A DNA stretch of 45,619 nucleotides from Anaerolineales bacterium (GCA_016934715.1 JAFGSI010000017.1:1-45619); one strand, 5' to 3'; numbered from the stretch's first letter, positions 25,219-34,377 are shown. Numbers and translations: made by a program. Notes: generated by a model from the letters alone, not told the origin.

Positions 25219-26445
25219 TTAACCGAAAAGCTTCTTGACCTGGTAAATCCCTTCCACCAGCCGGTCGACTTCTTCCTTCGTATTATACAGATAGAAACTG
25301 GCCCGCGTGGTGGCCAGGATCCCGAACTTCTCGTGCAGCGGTTGGGCACAGTGATGACCGGCGCGGACCGCGATCCCGTCCCGGTCGAGGATCTGGGCCA
25401 CATCATGCGGATGGATGCCCTCGAGCGTGAAGGCCACCACCCCGCCCTTATGCTCCGCCGTGGGACCAAAGACCCGCACGCCGGGTACCTCCTCCAGGCG
25501 TTCGAGCGCGTAGGCAACGATCTCCCGCTCGTGAGCCGCGACCGATTCCATCCCGACCGCTTTCAGGTAGTCGATTGCCGCAGCGAAACCAACCGCCTCG
25601 GCAATTGCCGGGGTACCGGCCTCGAACTTGTGCGGCGGGTCATTGGGCACGAACGTCCGCAGGTGGACGGTCTTGATCATGTCTCCGCCGCCCAGAAAAG
25701 GCGGCATGGCCTCAAGCAGGCCCGCCTTCGCATACAGGGCGCCGATGCCGGTCGGGCCGAGCATCTTGTGGGCTGAAAAGACCAGGAAATCGGCATCCAG
25801 GGCCTGGACGTCGACCGGCAAATGCGGCACCGACTGGGCCGCGTCGACGAGCACCACCGCCCCCACAGCGTGCGCCTGGCGGACCATGTCGGCGAGCGGG
25901 TTGATCGTCCCCAGCACGTTGGACATGTGGGTGAAGGCAACCAGCCTGGGGGTCCGGGTGAGCAGCGCCTGGTAGACATCCAGGTCGAGCAGGCCGTCGG
26001 CGGTCACCGGGATGAAGTCGAGTTCCACGCCGCGTTCGGCGGACAGCATCTGCCAGGGGACCAGGTTGGAATGGTGCTCCATCTCTGTCAGCACGACCAG
26101 GTCGCCGGACGCAAGGTTGGCCCGCCCCCAGCTGTAGGCCACCAGGTTGATCGCTTCGCTGGCATTCCGGGTGAAGATCACCTGCCTCGCCGCCGGAGCG
26201 TGGATGAACTCCGCCACCTTGCGACGGGCATCCTCATACAGGGTGGTGGCCTCCTCCGCCAGGGTGTGCACGCCGCGATGGATGTTCGCGTTCGAGTGCC
26301 GGTAGAACTCGTCCATCGCCGCCAGCACGGACAGCGGCTTCTGGGTCGTGGCGGTCGAATCGAGATACACCAGCGGAACCCCGGGACGTACTTCACGGAC
26401 CAGGATCGGGAAAGCGCTGCGCAGGCGGGCGACATCGAGGGCCAT
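25219..26445 (-). CDS. sufS: Cysteine desulfurase SufS
   Basis: The 408-residue type II cysteine desulfurase removes sulfur from cysteine and holds it as a persulfide. The PLP lysine is Lys227 in SAHKMLGP and the catalytic cysteine is Cys366 in RAGHHCAQP. The start ATG 26445 shares one base with the stop of the upstream small gene (TAATG); the frame is open upstream but runs through that gene. The full SufS length and all motifs are intact. Confidence 0.95.
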   Translation of the reverse strand: MALDVARLRSAFPILVREVRPGVPLVYLDSTATTQKPLSVLAAMDEFYRHSNANIHRGVHTLAEEATTLYEDARRKVAEFIHAPAARQVIFTRNASEAINLVAYSWGRANLASGDLVVLTEMEHHSNLVPWQMLSAERGVELDFIPVTADGLLDLDVYQALLTRTPRLVAFTHMSNVLGTINPLADMVRQAHAVGAVVLVDAAQSVPHLPVDVQALDADFLVFSAHKMLGPTGIGALYAKAGLLEAMPPFLGGGDMIKTVHLRTFVPNDPPHKFEAGTPAIAEAVGFAAAIDYLKAVGMESVAAHEREIVAYALERLEEVPGVRVFGPTAEHKGGVVAFTLEGIHPHDVAQILDRDGIAVRAGHHCAQPLHEKFGILATTRASFYLYNTKEEVDRLVEGIYQVKKLFG

Positions 26446-26735
26446 TAGAAATCCGGGATCTCTTTCCTGCCCGCCTTCTTGGTCGGCGACGGGCGCAGAT
26501 GCACGGAGTTGAGCGGATACCACAGGATGCGGTCCGGGACCATCCAGCCATCGGTCAGGTAGACATTCGAGCGGAACTGGACGGCGACCATCTTGTTGTC
26601 CACCTGGACGACGATCCCTTTAATCCAGCCGCGCACCCGGTCTGAGTTCTTCTCGTGGTCGCAGAACACCTCGACCGTATCCCCGACCTCGAATGTGTGC
26701 TCGGTGCTCGGTGCGCGCATGAAACTATATGCCAT
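26445..26735 (-). CDS. Small SH3/Tudor-like protein inside the suf operon
   Basis: The product is 96 residues from the ATG at 26735, with GGAGG 5 nt upstream. An in-frame ATG at 26768 has no ribosome site. The core (FEVGDTVEVFCDHEK then WIKGIVVQVDNKMVAVQF) has the alternating strand pattern of SH3/Tudor/KOW-like barrels. No catalytic residues or metal motifs are seen, and the single Cys is not in a conserved pattern. It is translationally coupled to sufS (TAATG). No known Suf component matches; function unknown. Confidence 0.75.
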   Translation of the reverse strand: MAYSFMRAPSTEHTFEVGDTVEVFCDHEKNSDRVRGWIKGIVVQVDNKMVAVQFRSNVYLTDGWMVPDRILWYPLNSVHLRPSPTKKAGRKEIPDF

Positions 26736-26830
26736 AGGGGCCTCCCCATAAATGGGTTTTAAATTCAAGAAACAGTGCGATCGATTGTCGTGGAAGAGGA
26801 CGATGCCTGCCGTTCAGCCTGGAACGAAGT

Positions 26831-26860
26831 ATTATCGCACAAAAGGGGGCGAAAAATCAA
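26831..26860 (-). promoter_or_regulatory. Internal promoter before the small gene-sufS-sufU-Rieske part
   Basis: Minus strand TTGATT (26860-26855), 18-nt spacer, TGC then GATAAT (26836-26831). It lies in the 134-nt gap after sufD and could feed the distal suf genes independently. Confidence 0.5.
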
Positions 26861-26869
26861 GACCCAAAG

Positions 26870-28219
26870 TCATTGATTTTCATCAGCAGCCATCTTGTCC
26901 AGAATGGCCTGCTGAAAGCGCTCACGCACACCCTCGAAGGGGATACGCTGCATGATCGGGTCGAAGAAGCCTTCCACGACCAGCCGCGCGGCTTCCTTCT
27001 CGGGGATGCCGCGTGATTGGAGATAGAAAAGCGGCTCCTCTTCCAGCGTACCGACCGTGGCACCGTGAGAGCAGCGCACATCGTCGGCCAGGATCTCCAG
27101 GCCCGGGATCGAATCGGCCCGGGCATTGCGATCCAGGATCAGGTTGCGGTTGGCCTGATAGCCATCGGTCTTCTGGGCGCCGGGAGCGACGTAGATCATC
27201 CCCTGCCAGACCGTCCGGCTGGAGCCCTTCAGGGCGCCCTTAAACAGGAGGTCGGATGTGGTGTGCTCAGCCTGATGATTCTGCTGCGTATCCAGGTCGA
27301 GATGCTGGGTGCCGTCTGCAAAGAAAAAGCCAGACATTCGGCCGGAGGCGCCCTCGCCGTCCAGGTCCATCTCGGCGAAGGTCTTGGTCAGGTGCGAACC
27401 GACCGCCCCGTAGATCCAGTCCAGGTTGCCGTCGCGCCCCACCTGGGCCCGGGCATGGGTGAAGTTCCAGATTTTGCGGCCCCAGGACTGCAACTCGACG
27501 AACTTGAGCGCCGCCCCGTCCCCCACCCGGATCTCGAGATTGCCGGCGTGCATGGAGGCCGCATCCTGCTGCGGGGAGGCGGTCTCGTGGACGTAGGTCA
27601 GCGAGGCGCCGTCATCGACCCAGACCAGCACATGGCTGAGGTGGGCCAATCCGGTACCCGGGCCCCATAGGACGCTGTGCAGCGGCTGTTCGACAATCAC
27701 GCCCCTGGGAACATAGAGCACCACGCCATTCTGCGAGAGCGCCCCTGCCAGGGCAGCAAAGCGACCTTCCTCCGGACGGACGATCTGCCCGGCCATCTTC
27801 CTGACCAGTTCAGGATGATCACGCTCGGCGGTCTTCAAATCCGTAAAAATGACACCGTTCCTGTTCAGGGCCGCATCGACCTCCACCGAAGCGCCACCCG
27901 GGGTCAATACGATCTGGCCGCCATGCTGGTCAGAGATCAGCGGCTTGAGCAGGTCGGCCGGGATCGGTGCCAGGCCCTGAAGGGCCTCCGGAGTGGGCAG
28001 ACGGAACGAGTCGGCCGGCAGGCCGCGCAGGTCCGTGCGCCGCCAGGCCTCCTCACGAGTGGTCGGCATGGCCAGGCTGGCGTACGTTTTCCAGGCCTGG
28101 AGGCGGTAATCCTTGAGGGCGCCGTCGGAGGGGAGCATGTCGGCAGTGAAGACGAAGTCGCGGGTCGCGGCTCCCGGGCGGCGCGTGCGCGTAACGACGA
28201 TGCGGGGTTTTTCTTCCAT
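26870..28219 (-). CDS. sufD: Fe-S cluster scaffold complex protein SufD
   Basis: This 449-residue protein has the SufB/SufD right-handed beta-helix core, including YVPRGVIVEQPLH, RTVWQGMIYVAPGAQKTDGYQ and ADDVRCSHGATVG, followed by the helical C-terminus with FYLQSRGI. It is a partner of SufB and SufC in the SufBC2D cluster-building complex. The ATG begins one base after the sufB stop codon. Confidence 0.95.
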   Translation of the reverse strand: MEEKPRIVVTRTRRPGAATRDFVFTADMLPSDGALKDYRLQAWKTYASLAMPTTREEAWRRTDLRGLPADSFRLPTPEALQGLAPIPADLLKPLISDQHGGQIVLTPGGASVEVDAALNRNGVIFTDLKTAERDHPELVRKMAGQIVRPEEGRFAALAGALSQNGVVLYVPRGVIVEQPLHSVLWGPGTGLAHLSHVLVWVDDGASLTYVHETASPQQDAASMHAGNLEIRVGDGAALKFVELQSWGRKIWNFTHARAQVGRDGNLDWIYGAVGSHLTKTFAEMDLDGEGASGRMSGFFFADGTQHLDLDTQQNHQAEHTTSDLLFKGALKGSSRTVWQGMIYVAPGAQKTDGYQANRNLILDRNARADSIPGLEILADDVRCSHGATVGTLEEEPLFYLQSRGIPEKEAARLVVEGFFDPIMQRIPFEGVRERFQQAILDKMAADENQ

Positions 28220-28220
28220 G

Positions 28221-30224
28221 TCAGCCGATCGACCCTTCCATCTGCAGCTGGATCAGCCGGTTCATCTCGACCGCATACTCCATCGGCAACTCCTTGACCA
28301 GCGGCTCGATGAAACCCGAGACAACCATCGTGATGGCCTGCTCTTGGCTCAAGCCGCGGCTCATCAGGTAGAACAATTGCTCCTCACCGACCTTGGAGAC
28401 CGAGGCCTCGTGGCCGATCGTGACATCGTCCTCGTCAATCTCAATGTAAGGATAGGTGTCGGTGCGCGACTCGGGATCGAGCAGCAGGGCATCGCAAACC
28501 ACGTTGGACTTGACCCCAAGGGCCCCCTTGTGAACCTTGAGCAGGCCACGGTAGGAGGAACGCCCGCCGTTCTTGGAGATCGACTTGGAGGTCACCTTGC
28601 TCGAGGTGTGGGGGGCGAAATGGACCATCTTGGATCCGGCATCCTGGACCTGGCCGGCACCGGCAAAGGCCATGGAAAGCATCTCCCCGTGAGCGCCTGG
28701 TTCCATCAGGTAGCAGGAGGGATACTTCATCGTTACCTTCGAGCCCAGATTCGCATCACACCATTCGTGGGTCGCATCGCCGTAAATCTTTGCCCGCTGG
28801 GTGACCAGATTGTAGACGTTGTGGCTCCAGTTCTGGATCGTGGTGTAGCGCGAACGGGCCCCGCGCTTGACGATGATCTCGATCACACCAGAGTGGAAAG
28901 AGTCGCTTGTGTATTGGGGCGCCGTGCAGTTGTGGGACACCACGCCTTCACAAACATAGGACTCATCCTCCTCGACAGAGAAATTGAATACCTCGGTTTC
29001 CATCTCCGCGACCGTGATCTCACACACAGGAACGTACAGGAAATTCTCATCGCACCGGAACGGCGAATCGACCAGATTCTGCCGAGGATCTTCCCGGAAC
29101 CCATCCAGGACACCCTGTGCCACAGTCGGACCGCCCAGCGCTTCGCCGGTAGAGGGATGGCGCTCTGACCTCGAAACCGCCCCCTGGAATTCCAGCTCAG
29201 CCCTCTCCCGGCGAATGGGCATCGCCAGGTAATCTCCCACCTTTACATCGTGAGCTGGCTTCCAGGCTAACACATAGTCCTGGTCGTGGCTGTTGGCCCG
29301 CTCACCGGTTAAGACCAGCAAGGGGTGATCTGCGGTCACCCGCAGGGTCCGATCGCGATCCGCATCGAAGCGAATGGCGTAGAGATCGCCGTGATAGGGG
29401 CGTTTCTGGGTGGCATACACCCGGCGATAACGGCCTTGATGGGTCAGGACCTCATCGCCGACAGCAATGTCCTCGATCCGCTTTTCGCCGGCCTGCGCCC
29501 GAACACGCGCCCCGGCCAGGAAGCACCCCTCGACATAATGCACGGAGGCGCCTTCGTCGACAATGATCAGCGAGCGCTCGAACTGCCCCACGTTGGCCGT
29601 GTTCAATCGGAAGTAGGCCTGCAGCGGCAGGTCGACCTTGACCCCCGGCGGGACGTAGACGAACGAGCCGCCCGACCAGACCGCCGAGTTCAGGGCTGCA
29701 AACTTGTTGTCCTCGATCGGGATGACGGTGCCGAAGTACTCACGGAACAGGTCCGGATGCTGGCGCAGGCCCTCCTCGATCGAGAGGAAGATCACACCCT
29801 GCTTCTCAAGGTGTTCGAGGACGGAATGGTAGACCATCTCCGAATCATATTGGGCACCCAACCCCGCCAGGAACCTGCGTTCGGCCTCGGGCACTCCCAG
29901 ACGATCGAAGGTGGTCTTGATCGCTTCGGGGATGTCATCCCAGGATTTCTCCTGCCTGTCGGTTGGTCGGACATAATAAAAGATGTTCTCCAGGTCCAGG
30001 CCGCTGATGTCCGGGCCCCAACCCGGCATCGGGCGTGACCGGAAATGCTCCAGCGCCCGCAGGCGGAAGTCGAGCATCCACTGCGGTTCGCCCTTCATAC
30101 TCGAGATCTGTTCGACGACTGCTTGATCCAGACCCCTGCGCGACTTGAAGACGTGATTCTCCGGATCAGAGAAGCCGTATTTATATTGACCGATCTCTTC
30201 CAGGATCTTGGTGTCTTCGCTCAT
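28221..30224 (-). CDS. sufB: Fe-S cluster scaffold SufB, interrupted by an intein
   Basis: The ORF is 667 residues. Removing residues 234-432 leaves 468, the normal SufB length. The N-extein (1-233) ends in the conserved SVHYVEG and the C-extein resumes with [14 protein letters not shown] at residue 433; together these restore the invariant EGCTAP stretch. SufB is the scaffold on which SufS-derived sulfur and iron form clusters, with SufC giving ATPase energy. The intein must splice for function, so SufB production could respond to redox state through the splicing cysteines. AGGTGA precedes the ATG, and sufC ends 25 nt upstream. Confidence 0.95.
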   Translation of the reverse strand: MSEDTKILEEIGQYKYGFSDPENHVFKSRRGLDQAVVEQISSMKGEPQWMLDFRLRALEHFRSRPMPGWGPDISGLDLENIFYYVRPTDRQEKSWDDIPEAIKTTFDRLGVPEAERRFLAGLGAQYDSEMVYHSVLEHLEKQGVIFLSIEEGLRQHPDLFREYFGTVIPIEDNKFAALNSAVWSGGSFVYVPPGVKVDLPLQAYFRLNTANVGQFERSLIIVDEGASVHYVEGCFLAGARVRAQAGEKRIEDIAVGDEVLTHQGRYRRVYATQKRPYHGDLYAIRFDADRDRTLRVTADHPLLVLTGERANSHDQDYVLAWKPAHDVKVGDYLAMPIRRERAELEFQGAVSRSERHPSTGEALGGPTVAQGVLDGFREDPRQNLVDSPFRCDENFLYVPVCEITVAEMETEVFNFSVEEDESYVCEGVVSHNCTAPQYTSDSFHSGVIEIIVKRGARSRYTTIQNWSHNVYNLVTQRAKIYGDATHEWCDANLGSKVTMKYPSCYLMEPGAHGEMLSMAFAGAGQVQDAGSKMVHFAPHTSSKVTSKSISKNGGRSSYRGLLKVHKGALGVKSNVVCDALLLDPESRTDTYPYIEIDEDDVTIGHEASVSKVGEEQLFYLMSRGLSQEQAITMVVSGFIEPLVKELPMEYAVEMNRLIQLQMEGSIG
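28929..29525 (-). other. Mini-intein in SufB (199 residues)
   Basis: It begins with Cys (C234, block A CFLAGARV then EDIAVGDEV). It has the block B motif TADH (297-300) and ends in blocks F/G with [13 protein letters not shown] then VVSHN, the terminal His-Asn before Cys+1. These are the standard class 1 splicing residues. The stretch between the splicing halves (about 340-398) shows no LAGLIDADG or HNH endonuclease signature, so it is a mini-intein that probably lost its homing domain. It sits at the EG/CTAP junction of SufB. Confidence 0.93.
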
Positions 30225-30249
30225 GATTCACCTATGCGATACCCGTAAT

Positions 30250-31026
30250 TCAGGCAGCTACACCGTTCTCGTATTTCTCGCGAACCCAATCGTAGCCGCG
30301 CTCTTCCAACTGCAGGGCCAACTCGGGACCGCCCGATTCGACGATCCGTCCGCTGAGCATGATGTGCACGAAATCGGGCTTGATGTAGTTGAGCAGGCGC
30401 TGGTAGTGGGTGATGACCAGCACGCCAAGTTCGGGGCCGGAGAGGGCATTGACCCCCTCCGAGACGATCCGCAGAGCGTCGATGTCCAGACCCGAGTCGG
30501 TCTCGTCCAGGATGGCGATCTCGGGCCTGAGGGTCGCCATCTGCAGGATCTCGGCGCGCTTCTTCTCGCCGCCCGAAAAGCCTTCGTTGAGATAGCGCCC
30601 GGCGAAGGCCGACTCCATCTGAAGCAGGCTCATCTTCTCCAGGAGCAGCTTGCGGAACTCAGGGATCGGGACGCCCTTGTCCTCGGGATTCTCGGCCCGC
30701 CGACGGGCATTGAGTGCCGTGCGCAGGAAGTTGGCCACCGTCACACCAGGAATGGCAACCGGGTACTGGAAAGCCAGGAACAACCCCAAGCGGGAGCGTT
30801 CATCCGCCTCCAACTCGAGAACGTTCTGATCCTTGAACCAGACCTCCCCCGCCGTGACCTCGTAGGAAGGATGGCCCATCAGGGTATAAGCCAGGGTTGA
30901 CTTGCCAGTCCCGTTGGGACCCATGATGGCGTGGATTTCGCCCTGGTTGACTGTCAGATCGAGGCCTTTGAGGATCTCCTTGCCGTCGATGCTGACATGC
31001 AGGTTTTTGACCAGCAGTTGCGACAT
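30250..31026 (-). CDS. sufC: Fe-S assembly ATPase SufC
   Basis: The product is 258 residues from ATG 31026, with AAGGAG 5 nt upstream. It is a single ABC ATPase: Walker [10 protein letters not shown] (36-44), signature [11 protein letters not shown] near 150, Walker [12 protein letters not shown] near 175, H-loop VITHYQR. These are all SufC hallmarks. It is the first gene of the suf operon and powers the SufBC2D scaffold. Confidence 0.97.
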   Translation of the reverse strand: MSQLLVKNLHVSIDGKEILKGLDLTVNQGEIHAIMGPNGTGKSTLAYTLMGHPSYEVTAGEVWFKDQNVLELEADERSRLGLFLAFQYPVAIPGVTVANFLRTALNARRRAENPEDKGVPIPEFRKLLLEKMSLLQMESAFAGRYLNEGFSGGEKKRAEILQMATLRPEIAILDETDSGLDIDALRIVSEGVNALSGPELGVLVITHYQRLLNYIKPDFVHIMLSGRIVESGGPELALQLEERGYDWVREKYENGVAA

Positions 31027-31076
31027 CGTATCTCCTTGCAGGAACGCCAAACGGCGGATTTCTCCGAGCGTGGGGC

Positions 31077-31105
31077 ATTATAGCAAAGAAAGAGAAAAAT
31101 GTCAA
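31077..31105 (-). promoter_or_regulatory. Consensus sigma-70 promoter of the suf operon
   Basis: Minus strand TTGACA (31105-31100), 17-nt spacer, TATAAT (31082-31077): both hexamers perfect. Transcription would start near 31070, about 45 nt before sufC. Confidence 0.9.
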
Positions 31106-31122
31106 TATTTATGATAATATTC
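31103..31122. promoter_or_regulatory. Putative SufR operator at the suf promoter
   Basis: The plus strand reads CAATATTTATGATAATATTC, with a local TTAT-G-ATAA dyad and AATATT at both ends. It overlaps the first bases of the -35 box. The same CAATATTTAT[C/G]ATAAT string occurs at 32845-32860 upstream of the SufR-like gene. Confidence 0.6.
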
Positions 31123-31585
31123 TAGTTTATTAACTGCAGCCGCAGGTTGATCCCTAAGGAACACGGAACCCGGGACTTCGCGGGGGTCACTCAAAAACGC
31201 CCCCCGATCAGGATGCCGTTTCCCATACAGGGAGCACCCCACCGGCCAGTTCCCGGCTGGATTTCTTGCCGTTCCGTTTTTCATAGGTCCACAACCCATA
31301 ATAATGCCCTCCTCAAGGCTGGCTGGTTTTCGCTTTTGTTTCCATGGGAAAGGATTGCCAGGCTTGCCAGCCCAACATGCAGACGGTCATTAATCATACG
31401 AAGAATCACCAAAGACCTGCAAAGAGCGTCCCGGCGAATCGGGCCGGTTCTCTCCCATATCCACCGAAGCCAAACTGCGTCATATGTATATGGGCTGAGC
31501 ATACACGCCCAGCCCCCGGACGGGCATTAGGCGGGAATACCCTGCTGATGCAATCTCACCCAAATCACTCAGTAAGGAGGAAGGA
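31123..31585. other. Long non-coding stretch before the subtilase gene
   Basis: About 460 nt without a credible gene. It should contain the subtilase promoter and leader. A TAATAAT-like string near 31300 and a strong Shine-Dalgarno (AAGGAGGAAGG) just before 31586 are visible. I recognise no riboswitch class, tRNA or clear terminator. Its lower GC content differs from the neighbouring genes. Confidence 0.45.
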
Positions 31586-32767
31586 ATGCGTCACAACAAA
31601 ATTCTGTTCGTTCTGATTGCCTTGCTGCTGGCACTGGTGACAGTCCAGCCCGGCATGGCCAGGGAGTATGGTCCGGCCGTGATTCTGGGCACTGACTCCC
31701 CGGGAGTCATTCGTGACCGGTACATTGTGGTATTCGCCGACACCGCCAGCAATGCAGATGTGGACCATGCCATCGAGCAGGCTCGCCACCAGGGGGCAGA
31801 GGTCCACTACCGCTACGAAGCCGCGTTCATGGGCTTTGCAGCCACCCTGCCAGAACCTGCCGTCCAGGGCCTGCAGCACAACCCACACATCCTGTTCATC
31901 GAAGCGGACCAGGTGGTCACCCTGGACGGCGATCAGGTGACCCCCCCATCCTGGGGCCTGGATCGCATCGACCAGCGCGCCCTGCCGCTCAACAACCACT
32001 ATGTCTACAACTACACCGGCGCGGGCGTGAACGCATACATCATCGACACCGGCATCCTGCCCACGCACGTTGACTTCAGCGGCCGCGCCTCAGTGGCCTT
32101 CGACGCGGTTGGCGACGGACAGAACGGCATTGACTGCAACGGTCATGGCACGCACGTTGCCGGGACAGTGGGCGGCGAAAGTTACGGCGTGGCCAAAGAT
32201 GTCACCCTGTACGCGGTGCGCGTCCTGAACTGCTCCGGTTCGGGTACAACTTCGGGCGTCATCGCCGGTGTTGACTGGGTTACCGCCCACCACATCGCTC
32301 CGGCCGTTGCCAACATGAGCCTGGGCGGGACCGCCTCAGACGCGATCGACCTGGCGGTCAGCAACTCGATCAATTCCGGGGTGCTCTATTCGGTCTCGGC
32401 CGGCAACAGCCGCCGTGACGCCTGCCGCTTCTCGCCAGCACGTGTCCCCGCCGCTCTGACGATCGGAGCGACTACCAACACCGACACGCGCGCCTCCTAC
32501 TCGAACTATGGCACGTGCGTTGACCTGTTTGCCCCTGGCTCGGGTATTACTTCCGCCTGGATTGGCAGTACCACCGCTACCAACACCATCAGCGGCACAT
32601 CCATGGCATCACCCCACGTCACCGGCGTAGCAGCCCTGTACCTGCAGGCCCATCCAACCGCAAGCGTGGCTGAAGTATCCAGCGCGATCAAAACGAACGC
32701 CACTGCCAACGTGGTCATCGACCCCAGAGGCTCACCTAACCTGCTGCTCTATTCGCTGCTTCCGTAG
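31586..32767 (+). CDS. Secreted subtilisin-like serine protease (S8, proteinase K-like)
   Basis: This 393-residue preproprotein has a signal peptide at 1-25 (hydrophobic 6-20, then GMA-R). An I9 inhibitor prodomain spans about 45-112 (RYIVVFA to LFIEADQVV). The catalytic domain has the triad Asp154 (YIIDTG), His187 (NGHGTHVAG) and Ser339 (GTSMASPH), with the oxyanion Asn274 (SAGNS). It is an extracellular protease, complete and without extra C-terminal domains. A strong SD (AAGGAGG) precedes the ATG. Its position between the suf operon and the suf regulator is unlikely to be functional. Confidence 0.95.
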   Translation: MRHNKILFVLIALLLALVTVQPGMAREYGPAVILGTDSPGVIRDRYIVVFADTASNADVDHAIEQARHQGAEVHYRYEAAFMGFAATLPEPAVQGLQHNPHILFIEADQVVTLDGDQVTPPSWGLDRIDQRALPLNNHYVYNYTGAGVNAYIIDTGILPTHVDFSGRASVAFDAVGDGQNGIDCNGHGTHVAGTVGGESYGVAKDVTLYAVRVLNCSGSGTTSGVIAGVDWVTAHHIAPAVANMSLGGTASDAIDLAVSNSINSGVLYSVSAGNSRRDACRFSPARVPAALTIGATTNTDTRASYSNYGTCVDLFAPGSGITSAWIGSTTATNTISGTSMASPHVTGVAALYLQAHPTASVAEVSSAIKTNATANVVIDPRGSPNLLLYSLLP

Positions 32768-32794
32768 CCCGGCAAGAACAACGGAATACCATAG

Positions 32795-32832
32795 TCGCCT
32801 CCGTCGGACTCAATCGCCGCCGGAGGCGATTT
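32795..32832 (+). terminator. Intrinsic terminator of the subtilase gene
   Basis: Stem TCGCCTCCG (32795-32803) pairs with CGGAGGCGA (32821-32829), followed by TTTGTT. It starts 27 nt after the stop codon. Confidence 0.7.
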
Positions 32833-32844
32833 GTTCTCCTGGCA

Positions 32845-32874
32845 CAATATTTATCATAATTATCTATAATATTG
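32845..32874. promoter_or_regulatory. Putative SufR operator (autoregulation)
   Basis: A 30-bp imperfect palindrome has outer arms CAATATT / AATATTG and inner ATAA / TTAT (11 of 15 positions symmetric). It overlaps the -35 box of the regulator gene and contains the CAATATTTATCATAAT string shared with the suf promoter. Confidence 0.6.
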
Positions 32875-32900
32875 ACAATCTCGAATATGATTGTTATACT
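32872..32900 (+). promoter_or_regulatory. Promoter of the SufR-like regulator gene
   Basis: TTGACA (32872-32877), 17-nt spacer, TATACT (32895-32900). The leader to ATG 32944 is about 35 nt and ends in GGAG with 6-nt spacing. Confidence 0.85.
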
Positions 32901-32943
32901 CCGATTATGCACTCTTGGTCGCTCATCTCCACCGGAGTACTTC

Positions 32944-33570
32944 ATGAAAAGCACCCGCGAACGCATCCTGCAGACCCTGCTCAAGCACCCCGGCGCGACG
33001 ATCAATGATCTGGCCGAGGCGGTGGGCATCAACCCGATCTCCGTCCGCCACCACCTGACCAATTTGCAGGTCGAGGGCCTGGTAGCGGCCGAGGAGGAAC
33101 GCCATGGGGTCGGACGCCCGCGCCTGATCTACCGGCTGACCGAACACGGCATGGAGCGCTTCCCGACCCGCTACCTGCGCCTGACCTCGCGCCTTCTCAA
33201 CCAGTTGAAGTCAACCATGCCCGAACCGATGGTCAGCAAGCTGTTCACCGAGATGGCCGCCAGCCTGGCCGACGACTTCACCGATCAGCTGCAGGGTCTG
33301 AGCATGGAGGAACGCCTCGAGATGACCAAGACCCTGCTGACCGAGGAGGGATTCAATGTCGAGTGGGAGAGGTTCGACGGCGGGTACCGCATCCACGAGA
33401 TCACCTGCCCCTACCTGCAGATCGGGCAATCGCACCCCGAGGTCTGCAGTGTCGATCAGACCCTGATCTCCAAGATGCTGGCCGTCCCGGCCGAGAAGGT
33501 TCAATGCATCCTGGCCGGCGATTCCAAGTGCACCTACGTCATCCAGGTCGAGGAGAAACAAAATGAGTGA
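32944..33570 (+). CDS. sufR: SufR-like Fe-S-sensing transcriptional repressor
   Basis: The product is 208 residues starting at MKSTRER; an upstream TTG start would fall in the promoter. The N-terminal DeoR/ArsR-type winged helix is seen at residues 5-65 (TINDLAEAVGINPISVRHHL, then GRPRLIYRLT wing). The C-terminal half has four cysteines, Cys155, Cys168, Cys188 and Cys196, in the pattern of SufR, which holds a [4Fe-4S] cluster and represses suf genes when clusters are plentiful. The operator-like sequences at its own and the suf promoter agree with this. The downstream DUF59 gene overlaps it by 8 nt. Confidence 0.85.
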   Translation: MKSTRERILQTLLKHPGATINDLAEAVGINPISVRHHLTNLQVEGLVAAEEERHGVGRPRLIYRLTEHGMERFPTRYLRLTSRLLNQLKSTMPEPMVSKLFTEMAASLADDFTDQLQGLSMEERLEMTKTLLTEEGFNVEWERFDGGYRIHEITCPYLQIGQSHPEVCSVDQTLISKMLAVPAEKVQCILAGDSKCTYVIQVEEKQNE

Positions 33571-33922
33571 CGAGACCAACCCCGAAGGGATCACCCCGAT
33601 CCTGTGGGACATCCACGCCACCCACCCCGAGATGGTCGCGCCGCTGCGCGAAAAACTGGCCGAGGTGGTTGACCCCGAGATCGGCCTGAACGTCATCCAG
33701 CTGGGTCTGATCCGCAAGGTCAGCGTCGCTGAAGAGGCGCTCAAGGTGCACGTCATCCTGACCACCCCCTTCTGCCCCTACGGGCCGGCGATGCTTGAAA
33801 TGATCAAGCAAAAAGCCGAGGAAGGCGCCGGCCTGCCGGCGACCGTCGAGTTGGGCTTCGACCCCTGGGATTTCTCGATGATGGAAGACCCCGGGGCGAT
33901 CGACTGGGGCATGTACACCTGA
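33563..33922 (+). CDS. DUF59/MIP18 family Fe-S maturation protein (SufT-like)
   Basis: This 119-residue protein has the DUF59 signatures DPEIGLNVIQLGLI (37-50) and TTPFCPYGPAM with the conserved Cys near 71. The family (SufT, PaaD, MIP18) helps cluster delivery to target proteins. It is cotranscribed with the SufR-like gene (8-nt overlap, own SD GAGGAG), linking it to the same regulon. The C-terminal WDFSMMEDPGAIDWGMYT tail is poorly conserved in what I know of the family. Confidence 0.85.
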   Translation: MSDETNPEGITPILWDIHATHPEMVAPLREKLAEVVDPEIGLNVIQLGLIRKVSVAEEALKVHVILTTPFCPYGPAMLEMIKQKAEEGAGLPATVELGFDPWDFSMMEDPGAIDWGMYT

Positions 33923-33961
33923 TCGCAGGTCGCCGGCGGTCCAGTTCCGAAGATAGAGATA

Positions 33962-33992
33962 GAAGACCGGTTCCGTGCTGGAACCGGTCTTC
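33962..33992. terminator. Bidirectional hairpin between convergent genes
   Basis: A perfect 13-bp stem GAAGACCGGTTCC / GGAACCGGTCTTC with loop GTGCT lies between the DUF59 gene and the convergent SCP2 gene. No strong T tract is present on either side, but the stem and location suit termination for both. Confidence 0.6.
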
Positions 33993-33994
33993 GG

Positions 33995-34324
33995 TCACTT
34001 CATCGCGAACATGCTCATCAGCTTCATGGCCAGGTTCATGTCCCCCGCCAGGCGCAGCTTGCCTGACATGAAGGCCTGCATGCCGTCCATCTTGCCGGTG
34101 AAGATCTGGACAAAATCGTCCGAGTCGGCGGTGACTGTCAGCTTGGCCCCCGGGGCTGGCCCTTCGGCGACCGTACAGGTTTGATCCCGGATGGTCACAT
34201 TGACGTCAGCTGCCTGTGCGCCAGTGAACTTGAACTGGATGACGGCGTCCACGCCGGCGGCCTTCTCGGGGAGAAAGGCCTGCGGCATCTTGGCCAGGAA
34301 TTCTTTGACAGATAGGTCTCCCAT
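33995..34324 (-). CDS. SCP2 sterol/lipid-transfer domain protein
   Basis: The product is 109 residues from ATG 34324, preceded by AGGAGAGATCA; the frame extends upstream without an SD. It is a single SCP-2 domain: VNVTIRDQTCTVAEGPAPGAKLTVTADSDDFVQIFTGKMDGMQAFMSGKLRLAGDM covers the beta sheet and the family-typical SGKLRLxGD strand. These proteins bind lipids or other hydrophobic ligands; the ligand is unknown. Confidence 0.88.
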   Translation of the reverse strand: MGDLSVKEFLAKMPQAFLPEKAAGVDAVIQFKFTGAQAADVNVTIRDQTCTVAEGPAPGAKLTVTADSDDFVQIFTGKMDGMQAFMSGKLRLAGDMNLAMKLMSMFAMK

Positions 34325-34377
34325 TGATCTCTCCTCTTGAGAGGTATTGTACAACCTCCCGGCTCGCGCGACCATTG

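Noticed and set aside
32872..32943. Longer N-terminus for the SufR-like protein
   Set aside because: The upstream start would lie in the -35 box of its own promoter; the ATG at 32944 has GGAG at 6 nt.
33962..33992. Perfect 13-bp hairpin as a riboswitch or small RNA
   Set aside because: It lies exactly between two convergent stop codons, where a shared terminator is the simpler reading.
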